Positions 27,792 through 35,752 of a DNA stretch of 64,000 nt are shown here, piece after piece; position 1 is the first letter of the stretch, and the number at the start of each line of letters is the position of its first letter. Under the pieces are notes generated by a model, which saw only the letters and a program-made list of their open reading frames with translations, had not been told where the DNA came from and did not search any database. The stretch comes from Natronobacterium haloterrestre (GTDB taxonomy: Archaea; Halobacteriota; Halobacteria; Halobacteriales; Natrialbaceae). Both the position numbers and the translations under genes were made by a program. The DNA is taken from positions 186,001-250,000 of the forward strand of contig NZ_FOKW01000003.1 of assembly GCF_900112205.1 (NCBI RefSeq), written 5' to 3'.

Positions 27792-27797
27792 TGGGAA

Positions 27798-27812
27798 AGT
27801 ACCACTCGTACT
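27798..27812. promoter_or_regulatory. putative operator before padR
   Basis: AGTAC-N5-GTACT, a perfect 5-base inverted repeat 7-21 bases before the padR start. An AT-rich TATA-like TTATTAAAATT follows further upstream on the minus strand (about 27824-27834). The placement between TATA and start suits repression. Binding by PadR itself is inference. Confidence 0.4.
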
Positions 27813-28050
27813 TACTGTCGAATTTTAATAAGGCTATCGGGATCGATCCACCGGAGGCGTCAAATCACCAACGATGAGGGCCATATCGAGGATATCTGAA
27901 TGATAATTACCGTGATCGATTCGCCCTCGATCCACACATAACGGCGAGGTCATGTTTAGGGTACGTGACGTACGTTTCCGTATTCTTATACTGGATCGGG
28001 TGAAGAGATGCCGGCTCGTCGTTCGAATCACTACGGAACGCGCAGCCGTG

Positions 28051-28064
28051 ACTGATCGGTCAGT
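28051..28064. promoter_or_regulatory. ACTGA-N4-TCAGT palindrome (site 1 of 3)
   Basis: Arms ACTGA and TCAGT around TCGG. The same arms recur at 52853-52866 and 53170-53183. On the minus strand a TATA-like TGTTTACTG lies just upstream (about 28067-28075). The shape fits a TetR-type operator, but no such regulator is encoded in this window. Confidence 0.5.
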
Positions 28065-28085
28065 GACACAGTAAACAGGAAAGCA

Positions 28086-28116
28086 GATCGCGTGACGTGA
28101 AAAGAGTCACGCGATC
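28086..28116. other. stem-loop, 11-base perfect stem
   Basis: GATCGCGTGAC (28086-28096), a 9-base loop, then GTCACGCGATC (28106-28116). The stem is perfect. Neither arm is followed by a T-tract, so a simple terminator is unlikely. Confidence 0.6.
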
Positions 28117-28142
28117 GCTTGCCGCCCTGAATTGGTCCCCGC

Positions 28143-28172
28143 TGACGCTTCGGCCCTCCAAGCGAAGCGTCA
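28143..28172. other. stem-loop, 10-base perfect stem
   Basis: TGACGCTTCG (28143-28152), a 10-base loop, then CGAAGCGTCA (28163-28172). It sits 26 bases after the previous hairpin, so the two could be parts of one structured RNA or paired protein sites. Confidence 0.6.
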
Positions 28173-28250
28173 ACTGAAAGATTCCCCTGGTTGTAGTTAA
28201 ATGTATCGAAATCGCTCCACACTCTGATACGTCATGGACCTGTGACAGTT

Positions 28251-28397
28251 CTAGATGTGTTCCTCTTCGAGCACCCACCCGATCGCGCGCTTGTAGTAGG
28301 TGAACATCTCCTCGACGCCGTCGTGGCGCATCTCGTCGCTCTCGAGGTGTTCCTTGAGAAACTCGTACTGCTCGCGGATTTCTTCTTCGTCGCGCAT
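28251..28397 (-). CDS. 48-residue conserved acidic protein
   Basis: Starts MRDEEEIREQYEFLKEHLES and ends KRAIGWVLEEEHI. Charged, helical, one domain, no cysteines. The heptad-like pattern and the aromatic MFTYYKRAIGW segment suggest a real folded miniprotein. I recall close relatives in haloarchaea but no assigned function. It is short enough to be missed by length cut-offs. The ATG is preceded by an AT-rich stretch (TTTTTTGATGC on the minus strand). Confidence 0.75.
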   Translation of the reverse strand: MRDEEEIREQYEFLKEHLESDEMRHDGVEEMFTYYKRAIGWVLEEEHI

Positions 28398-28529
28398 ACT
28401 CGTGAGTAACGGCCGAGCATCAAAAAAGTGGACGGGCAGTCGGGCGGAGCGGTGCGTACCGGATATCGACTGCGCGGAAAGGGGAAATCGAATCCGCTGC
28501 CGGGAACGGAACCGGAAACCGAGCGCCGA

Positions 28530-29204
28530 TTAGCTGTCGCTTTCGTTGCCGTCTTCCGAATCCTCCGACTCCTCGCCGTCCATCCCGCCGTCTTCGCCGA
28601 GCGTCAGCGTAACCTCCTCGTCGGCGCCCTCGATCGTGACTTCGTCTTCGGCTTCGTCGCCTTCGTGTTCGGCGGTGACGAGGTAATCGCCGTCCTCGAG
28701 TTCTTCGAACTCGACCTCGCCGTTTTCGTCGGTTTCGTCCTCGTCCATCGGTTCCTCGTCTTCCTCTTCATCCATCCCGTCTTCTTCGTCGGTGGTGTCT
28801 TCCTCGTCTTCGGTATCGGTGTCGGTTTCGTTATCCTCAGTGTCCTCGTCCGTTTCGTCTTCCTCGGCCGTCTCCTCGTCGTCCATGCCCATCCCGTCTT
28901 CCTCGAGCTGGACCGTCGCGCCCTCGACGGGTTCTGCCTCGTCGTCTTCGACGGTAACGGTCAGGGTGTACGTCTCGCTCTCGCCGTCTTCTTCTTCCTC
29001 GTCTTCCTCGTCTTCACCCATTCCGTCCTCTTCTTCTTCTTCTTCTTCGGTACCCGTGTCACCGTCACCGGCAGGTTCCTCTTCGTCGTCACCGGCTGGC
29101 TCCTCTCCATCACCGCCTTCGTCCGCACAACCGGCCAAAACGAGCGCACTCGCTGTACCTGCTGCGGCGACGAACTTGCGACGGTTCAGTCTTTGATGGG
29201 ACAT
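28530..29204 (-). CDS. acidic Tat lipoprotein with interrupted Ig-like domain
   Basis: NRRKFVAAAGTASALVLAGC is a Tat signal ending in a lipobox cysteine. It is followed by about 50 residues almost entirely Glu/Asp/Gly. A carboxypeptidase-regulatory-like beta-sandwich is recognisable in two pieces: YTLTVTVEDDEAEPVEGATV and, about 80 residues later, GEVEFEELEDGDYLVTAEHE. Between them sits an acidic insert rich in EDETDED repeats. The C terminus is again acidic. Likely surface anchored; function unknown. Confidence 0.75.
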   Translation of the reverse strand: MSHQRLNRRKFVAAAGTASALVLAGCADEGGDGEEPAGDDEEEPAGDGDTGTEEEEEEEDGMGEDEEDEEEEDGESETYTLTVTVEDDEAEPVEGATVQLEEDGMGMDDEETAEEDETDEDTEDNETDTDTEDEEDTTDEEDGMDEEEDEEPMDEDETDENGEVEFEELEDGDYLVTAEHEGDEAEDEVTIEGADEEVTLTLGEDGGMDGEESEDSEDGNESDS

Positions 29205-29437
29205 ATCCCTGGATAGGACGTTTCTCTTGGTTTCAGTGTGGCCTGCAACTGCCGTACGTTAATCACCCGTTGAACGGAGTACAGCCTCTCGTGACCGTCA
29301 TCGCCGATGAATCGTTCGTTCGCGGGGGTTTGCGCCGATATTCTCCTCTCGAGTCGGGGGCGAGGGGTGAACGGGCTCCCTCATCTCCCTTCGGCGACTC
29401 CGTGGCCTCTTTCCCGCTGGTTCCCCTAGTACTGCAC

Positions 29438-30199
29438 ATGAAGATCCGGGGCGAGCGCGAGTGCAAGGAGTGTGGGACCCGCTGGTCCTATTACGAGACC
29501 GGGAGCATCGACTGTCCTGGGTGTGGCAGCCTCCACAGCGTCGGTGTCGACGAACGGACCGAACACACGGACCTGCAGGTAGCCTTCGACCTGACGCCGG
29601 TCCGCAACGACGTCGACGACGCGTCGACCAGTGAACTCGCGGAGCGGGCACGCGAGCGCTGCCGCGAGTACGTCCGCCGTCGCGGCTTCGTCAACGCAGG
29701 CAACCTCCAGACCCTCGACGATACCTATCTGGCGGCGATGGAACTGCTCCACGTCGCCGACGTGGTCGCCCGCGTGATCGACCCGGAGCGCGACGACCGC
29801 GAGGAACTCTACTTCCTCTCACTGCTCCGGGACGCCGACACCGGCGAACGACCGCCCGCGACGGACGTCCCCGTATCGTTAGCGTCCGCCCGCGGACTCG
29901 CGTACGCCAACGCCGTCCGGGAATACCGCCGTGACCTTCGCACCTGGATCGAAGAACGCGACCGGGAACTGACGACCGCGGAACGGGCCGCACTCGAGAC
30001 GCTCGGCGAACACGTCAAACGCCTGCGGATGCTCGACGGCGACGTCGACCCCGAGATCGCGGAACGACTCGTCGAAGCGACCCGCAATCTAGCAAACGGT
30101 CTGCGGGGCGACGAAATCGCGTTCACGCGGGCCCAGGAGGGCCTCGAGAACCTCGAGTTCGACGGCGGGGAGGCCGGCGGCCGGTTCGGCGGGGATTGA
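29438..30199 (+). CDS. zinc-ribbon helical protein, haloarchaeal
   Basis: 253 residues from the ATG at 29438; the open frame upstream is not coding-like. The N terminus has a zinc ribbon, RECKECGTRWSYYETGSIDC then PGCGSLH (CxxC and CxxC). The rest is helical and charged (ELAERARERCREYVRRRGFV, NLQTLDDTYLAAMELLHVAD). I recall it as a haloarchaeal DUF family, but I do not know its function. It may bind nucleic acid or protein through the ribbon. Confidence 0.72.
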   Translation: MKIRGERECKECGTRWSYYETGSIDCPGCGSLHSVGVDERTEHTDLQVAFDLTPVRNDVDDASTSELAERARERCREYVRRRGFVNAGNLQTLDDTYLAAMELLHVADVVARVIDPERDDREELYFLSLLRDADTGERPPATDVPVSLASARGLAYANAVREYRRDLRTWIEERDRELTTAERAALETLGEHVKRLRMLDGDVDPEIAERLVEATRNLANGLRGDEIAFTRAQEGLENLEFDGGEAGGRFGGD

Positions 30200-30416
30200 A
30201 GCGGCTGTCGGCAGTTTCGACCGGTCACGAGTCGGTCCTGCAGGACGGTAGGGGAATTGACACTCCGGTCGCAGATCTTGCCGCTCTTATACCATCGGTC
30301 GAGAAAGTCCGAACGAACGGACCGCCCTCCATCGGTCGACTGCGACGACCCGGAGATTCGTTTCGTCGCGGACCGGCCGAAGCGAGCCATCGCTCGCGGG
30401 CGTCCACCACAGGACC

Positions 30417-32414
30417 ATGGCACACGGATCACCGGAAGAGCACCAGCAGGCGAGCGACAGTCGCACAGTTCGCGAACGATCGTCGGAAGAGGGACCATCC
30501 CCGTACGTGCCCGCAGGGAAGCGCGTCGCCGAGTTAACGATCAAGGCAGTCGTCATCGGTCTCGCGCTCAACGTGGTGATGTTGACCGCGAACATGTACC
30601 TCGGGATGCGCTCGGGGATGACGATCAGTGCGTCCATTCCCGCGGCAGTCATCAGCATGGGGCTGTTCTACGGCCTCCGCCGGATCGGCGTCGGCGGAAC
30701 CATCCTCGAGAACAACATCGTCCAGACGATGACGTCGGCCGGCGAGGCGCTGGCAGCGGGAGTCATCTTCACGATCGCCGGCGTTACCTTCCTCGACCAG
30801 CCGATCGACGTCGTCAACACTGCCGTCGTCGCGGCGCTCGGCGGCCTGCTCGGGATCCTCTTTATGATCCCCATGCGTCGCTACCTCATTGTCAAGCGCC
30901 ACGAGGAACTCCCCTACCCGGAGGGGACGGCCTGTGCGGACGTCCTCGAGGCGGGGTCCCGGGGTGACGAGGGCGTGAAACTCATCTCCTTTGGCTTTCT
31001 CGTGAGTTTCGTCTACATGTGGCTGGCCAACGGGATGGCCGCCTTCCGGACGACGCTCGAGACGGCGTTTACCGCCGGCGAAACGGAAGGGTTTGCCATC
31101 GGCGGCGATTTCACCCCCGCGCTCGTCGGCGTCGGCTACATCATCGGGCCCCGGATCGCGGGCTACGTGTTCGGCGGCGGCCTGATCGCCTGGATGATGC
31201 TGATCCCGCTGTTGATCACCGGCGGATTCGTCCCCGAATCGGCCGCCGACGCGGCGTTGATGGCACAGGCGAACGCGGTCTGGGACGCCTACATCCGCTA
31301 CGTCGGCGCGGGCGCGATGATCGTCGGAGGCTTCTACGCGATCGTCTCGATGCGCGGGACGATCGTCGACGCCCTGGGAACCGCCGTAGCGGAGATCCGC
31401 GGCTCCGGATCTGGATCGGCCACGACGGGCGAGCGCAAGCGTACCCAGCGGGACCTCCCGATGAAGATCGTCGTGATCGGCGCGGTCCTGATCGCGCTCG
31501 CGCTCGTCGCGGTCCCCCAGGTACAGGTCGGCCTCCTCGGCGGCTTCATCGCCGTGATCGCCGCGTTTCTCTTCGTCGCCGTCTCGGCGTACCTCGTCGG
31601 GGTCGTCGGCAGTTCCTCCAACCCCGTCTCCGGGATGGCCGTGGCGACGATTCTGATCGCCGCGCTGGCGTTGCGCTCGGCCGGCGTCACAGACCCAGTC
31701 GTGGTGCTGATGACGGCTTCGGTCGTGGCCATCGCCGCGGCGGTCGCCGGCGACACCTCACAGGACCTCAAGACCGGCTACCTGCTCGGTGCGACCCCCC
31801 GGAAGCAGCAGATCGCACAGGTGATCGGGATCGCCCTCTCGGCGCTGTTCGCCGGCTGGGTCCTGCACTTCTTCCACCAGGCCTACGGCATCGGCAGCGA
31901 CACCATCCCCGCGCCCCAGGCCGGGATGATGGCGCTGATCTCGGAGGGCGTCCTCACCGGCACAGCCCAGTGGGGGATGATCCTCATCGGCGCGGTCTTC
32001 GCGTTCGTCCTGATCCTCATGGACGTCCCCGTCCTGCCCTTTGCCGTCGGGATCTACCTCCCGATCACGCTCGCGACGCCGATCTTCCTCGGAGGCCTGC
32101 TCCGTGCGGGGATCGACCGCTACGTCGCCCGCCGCGACGACGAGGACGGTACGCTCGCCGAGCACGCGACCTCGAGAGGGCGGATCGTCGCCGCCGGGCT
32201 GATCACCGGTGAGGCGATCATGGGAATCGTCATCGGCGCGTTCTACATCGCCGGGATCGGCAACGCCGACGGCGCACCGTTCCCGCTCGGCCTCGACGCG
32301 GGGACCCAGACGATCCTCGGCGTCGTCGCCCTCGCCGCGCTGGTGGGCCTGTTCGCGGCCAGCGTGCTTCGGAACGCGCCCGACACGGCGGCCGGCAACG
32401 CGACCGATCGGTGA
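30417..32414 (+). CDS. OPT family oligopeptide transporter
   Basis: 665 residues with about 14-16 hydrophobic spans. OPT features include LNVVMLTANMYLGMRSGMTI, GGTILENNIVQTMTSAGEAL and RRYLIVKRHEELPYPEGTAC. A further cytoplasmic motif is AGDTSQDLKTGYLLGATPRK. Imports oligopeptides, or metal-chelate conjugates in some members. A TATA-like CTTATACC at about 30285-30292 lies some 130 bases upstream. The next gene overlaps or abuts its end. Confidence 0.9.
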   Translation: MAHGSPEEHQQASDSRTVRERSSEEGPSPYVPAGKRVAELTIKAVVIGLALNVVMLTANMYLGMRSGMTISASIPAAVISMGLFYGLRRIGVGGTILENNIVQTMTSAGEALAAGVIFTIAGVTFLDQPIDVVNTAVVAALGGLLGILFMIPMRRYLIVKRHEELPYPEGTACADVLEAGSRGDEGVKLISFGFLVSFVYMWLANGMAAFRTTLETAFTAGETEGFAIGGDFTPALVGVGYIIGPRIAGYVFGGGLIAWMMLIPLLITGGFVPESAADAALMAQANAVWDAYIRYVGAGAMIVGGFYAIVSMRGTIVDALGTAVAEIRGSGSGSATTGERKRTQRDLPMKIVVIGAVLIALALVAVPQVQVGLLGGFIAVIAAFLFVAVSAYLVGVVGSSSNPVSGMAVATILIAALALRSAGVTDPVVVLMTASVVAIAAAVAGDTSQDLKTGYLLGATPRKQQIAQVIGIALSALFAGWVLHFFHQAYGIGSDTIPAPQAGMMALISEGVLTGTAQWGMILIGAVFAFVLILMDVPVLPFAVGIYLPITLATPIFLGGLLRAGIDRYVARRDDEDGTLAEHATSRGRIVAAGLITGEAIMGIVIGAFYIAGIGNADGAPFPLGLDAGTQTILGVVALAALVGLFAASVLRNAPDTAAGNATDR

Positions 32415-32437
32415 GAACCTTCCACGCTTTCAGTATC

Positions 32438-32788
32438 ATGAGCACCCACGCGCCGGACGCGATCCCCAGACGAACCGCCGACGACTGGAAGGAGCGTGTC
32501 GTCGATGGCGAGCGTCGCGTCACCGTCCACTGGACGAAGGCGCCGCGCAACCGGATCGACGCGTTCCTGTTCGACCTGTTCGGGACTGATCTGGACCGCG
32601 AACTCGCGCTGGACCCGGTCGGGACGACCGTCTGGCGCCACTGCGACGGGGACCACACCGTCGCGGAAATCGCGTCGATCGTCGCCGAAACTCACGACGC
32701 CGACCGCGTCGATCCGGTCGACGAGACGCTCGCGCACTTCCTCCTGCAACTCGAGGAGCGGGGGCTGATCGGGTTCGAGGACGAGTGA
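32438..32788 (+). CDS. PqqD-like (peptide-binding) small protein
   Basis: 116 residues. The C-terminal 85 residues, LDRELALDPVGTTVWRHCDG through HDADRVDPVDETLAHFLLQLEERG in sense, fit the PqqD winged-helix fold. A GTG at 32411 overlapping the OPT stop would give 9 more residues. It follows the OPT gene by 23 bases, so co-transcription is likely. PqqD-type domains can bind peptides in modification systems, but no modifying enzyme is nearby. Confidence 0.72.
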   Translation: MSTHAPDAIPRRTADDWKERVVDGERRVTVHWTKAPRNRIDAFLFDLFGTDLDRELALDPVGTTVWRHCDGDHTVAEIASIVAETHDADRVDPVDETLAHFLLQLEERGLIGFEDE

Positions 32789-32790
32789 GG

Positions 32791-32820
32791 GGGCAGGTCA
32801 GTGCAGGTCAGTGCAGGTCA
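32791..32820. repeat. three decamer tandem repeats at folD stop
   Basis: GGGCAGGTCA, GTGCAGGTCA, GTGCAGGTCA in tandem. The last copy ends in the folD stop codon (TCA on this strand). It fills the space between the PqqD-like and folD genes. Confidence 0.85.
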
Positions 32821-33723
32821 GGGCAACTCGACGTCGACGCCTTCCTGCAGACTCGCGGCCTTGACCGTGTTGTAGAGCAACATCGCGCGGGTCATCGGCC
32901 CGACGCCGCCGGGGACGGGGGTGATGGCGCTTGCCTTCTCGGCCGCGCTCTCGAACTCGACGTCGCCGACCAGTTCGTACCCTTTCTCGTTGTCTGCGTC
33001 CACTCGGTTGACGCCCACGTCGATCACGACCGCGCCCTCGCCGATCATCGAGCCGTCGACGAGTTCTGGCGCGCCCGCGGCCGCGACGACCACGTCCGCG
33101 CTCCGGGTCTTCTCGGCGAGGTCCTCGGTCCGCGAGTGACAGACCGTCACCGTCGCGTTCCCGTCGTCGGCCTTCTGGATCAACAAATTCGCCAGCGGCT
33201 TGCCGACGATGTCCGAGCGGCCGACGATCGTCACGTCCGCGCCCTCGGTCTCGACGCCGGCGGCCTCGAGCAACTTCTGAACGCCGTGGGGGGTACAGGG
33301 TCGGAAGCGGGCGTCGCCGGCGACGAGGCGGCCGACGTTCTCGGGGTGGAAGCCGTCGACGTCCTTCGCGGGGTCGACCCGTCGGATGACCTCGCGGTAG
33401 TCGACGTGGTCCGGGACCGGGGCCTGGACGATGTAGCCGTGGACGTCGTCGTCCTCGTTGAGCGTGGCGATCTCGTCGTACAGCTCTTCGGCTGGCGCGT
33501 CGCCGTCGACGTCGACGTGGTAGCTCTCGATTCCGACCTCCTCGCAGTCCCGCTGTTTCATGTTTACGTAGGTCTCACTGGCGGGGTCGTCTCCCATCAG
33601 GACCGTCGCCAGCCCCGGCCGCGCGCCGGCGTCCGCGAGGGTCTCGATCGCGTCGGTCAGATCGTCGCGGATCTCGCTCGCGACGGCGTTGCCGTCGATG
33701 ATCTCGGCGTCGATGTCCGTCAT
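32818..33723 (-). CDS. folD: methylene-THF dehydrogenase/cyclohydrolase
   Basis: Converts methylene-tetrahydrofolate to formyl-tetrahydrofolate. Signatures: MKQRDCEEVGIESYHV, GYIVQAPVPDHVDYREVI, VGRSDIVGKPLANLLIQ and TPVPGGVGPMTRAMLL. 301 residues from the ATG at 33723. A methionine 30 bases upstream is less likely. The canonical YVxxKxxxxxxxGI motif is present as YVNMKQRDCEEVGI. Confidence 0.94.
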   Translation of the reverse strand: MTDIDAEIIDGNAVASEIRDDLTDAIETLADAGARPGLATVLMGDDPASETYVNMKQRDCEEVGIESYHVDVDGDAPAEELYDEIATLNEDDDVHGYIVQAPVPDHVDYREVIRRVDPAKDVDGFHPENVGRLVAGDARFRPCTPHGVQKLLEAAGVETEGADVTIVGRSDIVGKPLANLLIQKADDGNATVTVCHSRTEDLAEKTRSADVVVAAAGAPELVDGSMIGEGAVVIDVGVNRVDADNEKGYELVGDVEFESAAEKASAITPVPGGVGPMTRAMLLYNTVKAASLQEGVDVELP

Positions 33724-33906
33724 ACCCGAGACGGCGGCCGCGAGGGTAATCAACCCTCGGGTTCGTGCTCAATACCTGGTGACGAATCGTATCTAATACC
33801 CACGTATGTGTACAACCGGACGGCTGCGGAGGGGGGTTCGCTACATCCTCGCCTACACTGTACTCCATCCCACCCAATCGTGCCGCCCACCGTCGTTACG
33901 CTCCCG

Positions 33907-34836
33907 TCACGTCTCGGTGACCTCCCACTCCGCCGTATCGCGTTCGTTCGTCACCACGACGTCGTACTCCCCTTCGAGGTCGTCGTACCCGCCGTCCGCG
34001 GCCTCGAGCAGCCGATCGGCCTGTCGTTCGTGGGCCTCCCGTGCCGCCGCGAGCGCGTCCGGATCGACGTCGACGTCGGCCGCCTCGAGTTCGGGGGCCA
34101 GCCGCTCCACCCAGGCGTCGTCCTCGAGCAAACAGATCGCGCGGTCGTCGACCGTCACCGGATCCGCACCTGCGACGTGGTTCCCTGCGCCGACGAGGTC
34201 GTGAGTCCGGATGGCCTCTAGAACGCCGACCACGTCGGACTCGGGGACGTCGTTCGGCGCGTCCGCGAGCACGCCGTCGAGCACGACGGGATCGATCGGC
34301 GCGTCCATCGTCTCGGGTCGGGGCGTCGGATCGGCGTCGCGTTCGTGGTCGATCGTCCCCTCGGCGACGGGGTCGCTCTCCCCGGACGCCTCGGGCAGCG
34401 GCTCCTCGCGGTAGGGCTCGCCGTCGCCGAACCGGACGGGAACGAACCCGATCGTCTCCCCTGCGGTGATCGGGTCGAACAGCAGCGGCCGGTCGGGATC
34501 GTACGCCTCGAGGTCGAGCCCGAGTCCTTCGGGCGGAGCCGCCCGCACGATCGGATCGGGGACGGGAACGACGAGCGCGTCGTCGTCGTCCTCGAGGACC
34601 CGTCGCGGGTACGGCGCGTCGCCCGTCTCCGCGTCCGCGATGGCGCTGCAGACGAGCATGGGCAGGTCCCCGTGCTCGTCGACGCCCCAGTCGACGTCGT
34701 CGCCGGCCGACGCGTCCATGAAGTCGGCGACCGGTCCGAGCTCGAGAGCCAGTTCCGAGGCCGCCGTCTCGTCGGTCTCACGGAGCGCGAGCAGCCGATC
34801 GTCGTCGAGGATCGTTCCGGTCGGTCGGGTGGACAT
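33907..34836 (-). CDS. hypothetical acidic protein
   Basis: 309 residues, start ATG at 34836. Very acidic and proline-rich, with no motif I recognise. Two ordered parts: an N-terminal segment (GTILDDDRLLALRETDETAA, ALELGPVADFMDASAGD) and a C-terminal alpha-helical part (AARLEAHERQAD-like). A central linker is rich in Asp/Pro. No signal peptide or membrane span. Divergent from the methyltransferase gene. Confidence 0.6.
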   Translation of the reverse strand: MSTRPTGTILDDDRLLALRETDETAASELALELGPVADFMDASAGDDVDWGVDEHGDLPMLVCSAIADAETGDAPYPRRVLEDDDDALVVPVPDPIVRAAPPEGLGLDLEAYDPDRPLLFDPITAGETIGFVPVRFGDGEPYREEPLPEASGESDPVAEGTIDHERDADPTPRPETMDAPIDPVVLDGVLADAPNDVPESDVVGVLEAIRTHDLVGAGNHVAGADPVTVDDRAICLLEDDAWVERLAPELEAADVDVDPDALAAAREAHERQADRLLEAADGGYDDLEGEYDVVVTNERDTAEWEVTET

Positions 34837-34996
34837 ACCGCCGGTAGGAGCACCCGGAGGAAAAGCCGCGTGCCGGCAATTGGCAGGGCCGGCGACTCGG
34901 ATACGGGTGACTCGAGGGAGGATCGGGTCTCGAGCCACGGTAACAGCCGTCGATTCCTCCGTACATCCACGTCAGTCGGTACCGCATTTCATGATG

Positions 34997-35005
34997 TATT
35001 TATTA
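34997..35005 (+). promoter_or_regulatory. TATA box of the methyltransferase gene
   Basis: TATTTATTA centred about 28 bases before the ATG at 35029. That distance fits a leaderless transcript from 35029 rather than from the in-frame ATG at 35017, which is why 35029 is used. Confidence 0.6.
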
Positions 35006-35028
35006 CAATTGACTGTATGTCACACAGT

Positions 35029-35736
35029 ATGACGGATACAGATCCGTTCGGTCGCGCGATCCGCGACCACTTCCTCGGCGAACGCTCCGAGCCACTGATC
35101 GACCGCGACGGCGACGACACGCGCGAGCACGGGATCGAGGAGTGGTACTTCGGCGATCACGAGGAGGGGGCCTGGCGGGACGAGTGGCTGAACGGTCCGC
35201 TGCTCGATATGGGCGCCGGCGCTGGACGGGACGCACTGTACTATCAGAAGCGATTCGAGACCGTCGCCATCGAGGTAAGCGAGCACCTCGTGGAGACGAT
35301 GCGGGACCGTGGCGTCGAGGACGCCCGCTGTGCCGACATGTTCGCGCTCCCCGAGCATTTCCCGCGCGATCGGTTCCGGTCGGCCCACGCGATCGGGACG
35401 CAGATCGGTTTGGCCGGCTCGATGGCGGGCGTTCGGGAGTTCCTCGCGGACCTCGCGTACGTGACGACCCCGGAGGCCACCGCCGTCCTCGACAACTACG
35501 CGCCGGAACTCGAGGCGACGAGCGACGTCTTCGCCTACCGGGAGGACCCCGCCCCGGGCCTCGCGTACCGGGTCTACCACGAGGAGTACGAGGAGGAGGT
35601 CGGCTCGACGCTCGTCTTTCGGGTCTTCAGCGTCGACCGGCTACGGGAAGCGACGGTCGGGACGCCGTGGGAAGTCGCCGCAACCGACTACGGGGACGTG
35701 CAGTGGCGTGCGGTCCTCGAGAAACACGGAGAATAA
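35029..35736 (+). CDS. SAM-dependent methyltransferase, class I
   Basis: 235 residues. Motif I LLDMGAGAGRDALYYQ, then VAIEVSEHLVETMRDRG as motif II, and the AHAIGTQIGLAG stretch as motif IV region. The C-terminal part (AYREDPAPGLAYRVYHEEYE, FSVDRLREATVGTPWEV) is a substrate lid. Similar proteins are common in haloarchaea with unknown substrates. Convergent with glyA, 16 bases apart. Confidence 0.82.
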   Translation: MTDTDPFGRAIRDHFLGERSEPLIDRDGDDTREHGIEEWYFGDHEEGAWRDEWLNGPLLDMGAGAGRDALYYQKRFETVAIEVSEHLVETMRDRGVEDARCADMFALPEHFPRDRFRSAHAIGTQIGLAGSMAGVREFLADLAYVTTPEATAVLDNYAPELEATSDVFAYREDPAPGLAYRVYHEEYEEEVGSTLVFRVFSVDRLREATVGTPWEVAATDYGDVQWRAVLEKHGE

Positions 35737-35752
35737 CGGCGAGCGTCGACGC

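Larger units (their letters stand above)
27813..28250. other. gene-free region with hairpins and an operator-like palindrome
   Basis: No protein gene is credible here. It contains the padR promoter, an ACTGA-N4-TCAGT palindrome at 28051-28064 and two strong stem-loops at 28086-28116 and 28143-28172. The base composition is less GC-rich than the flanking genes. Confidence 0.6.
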
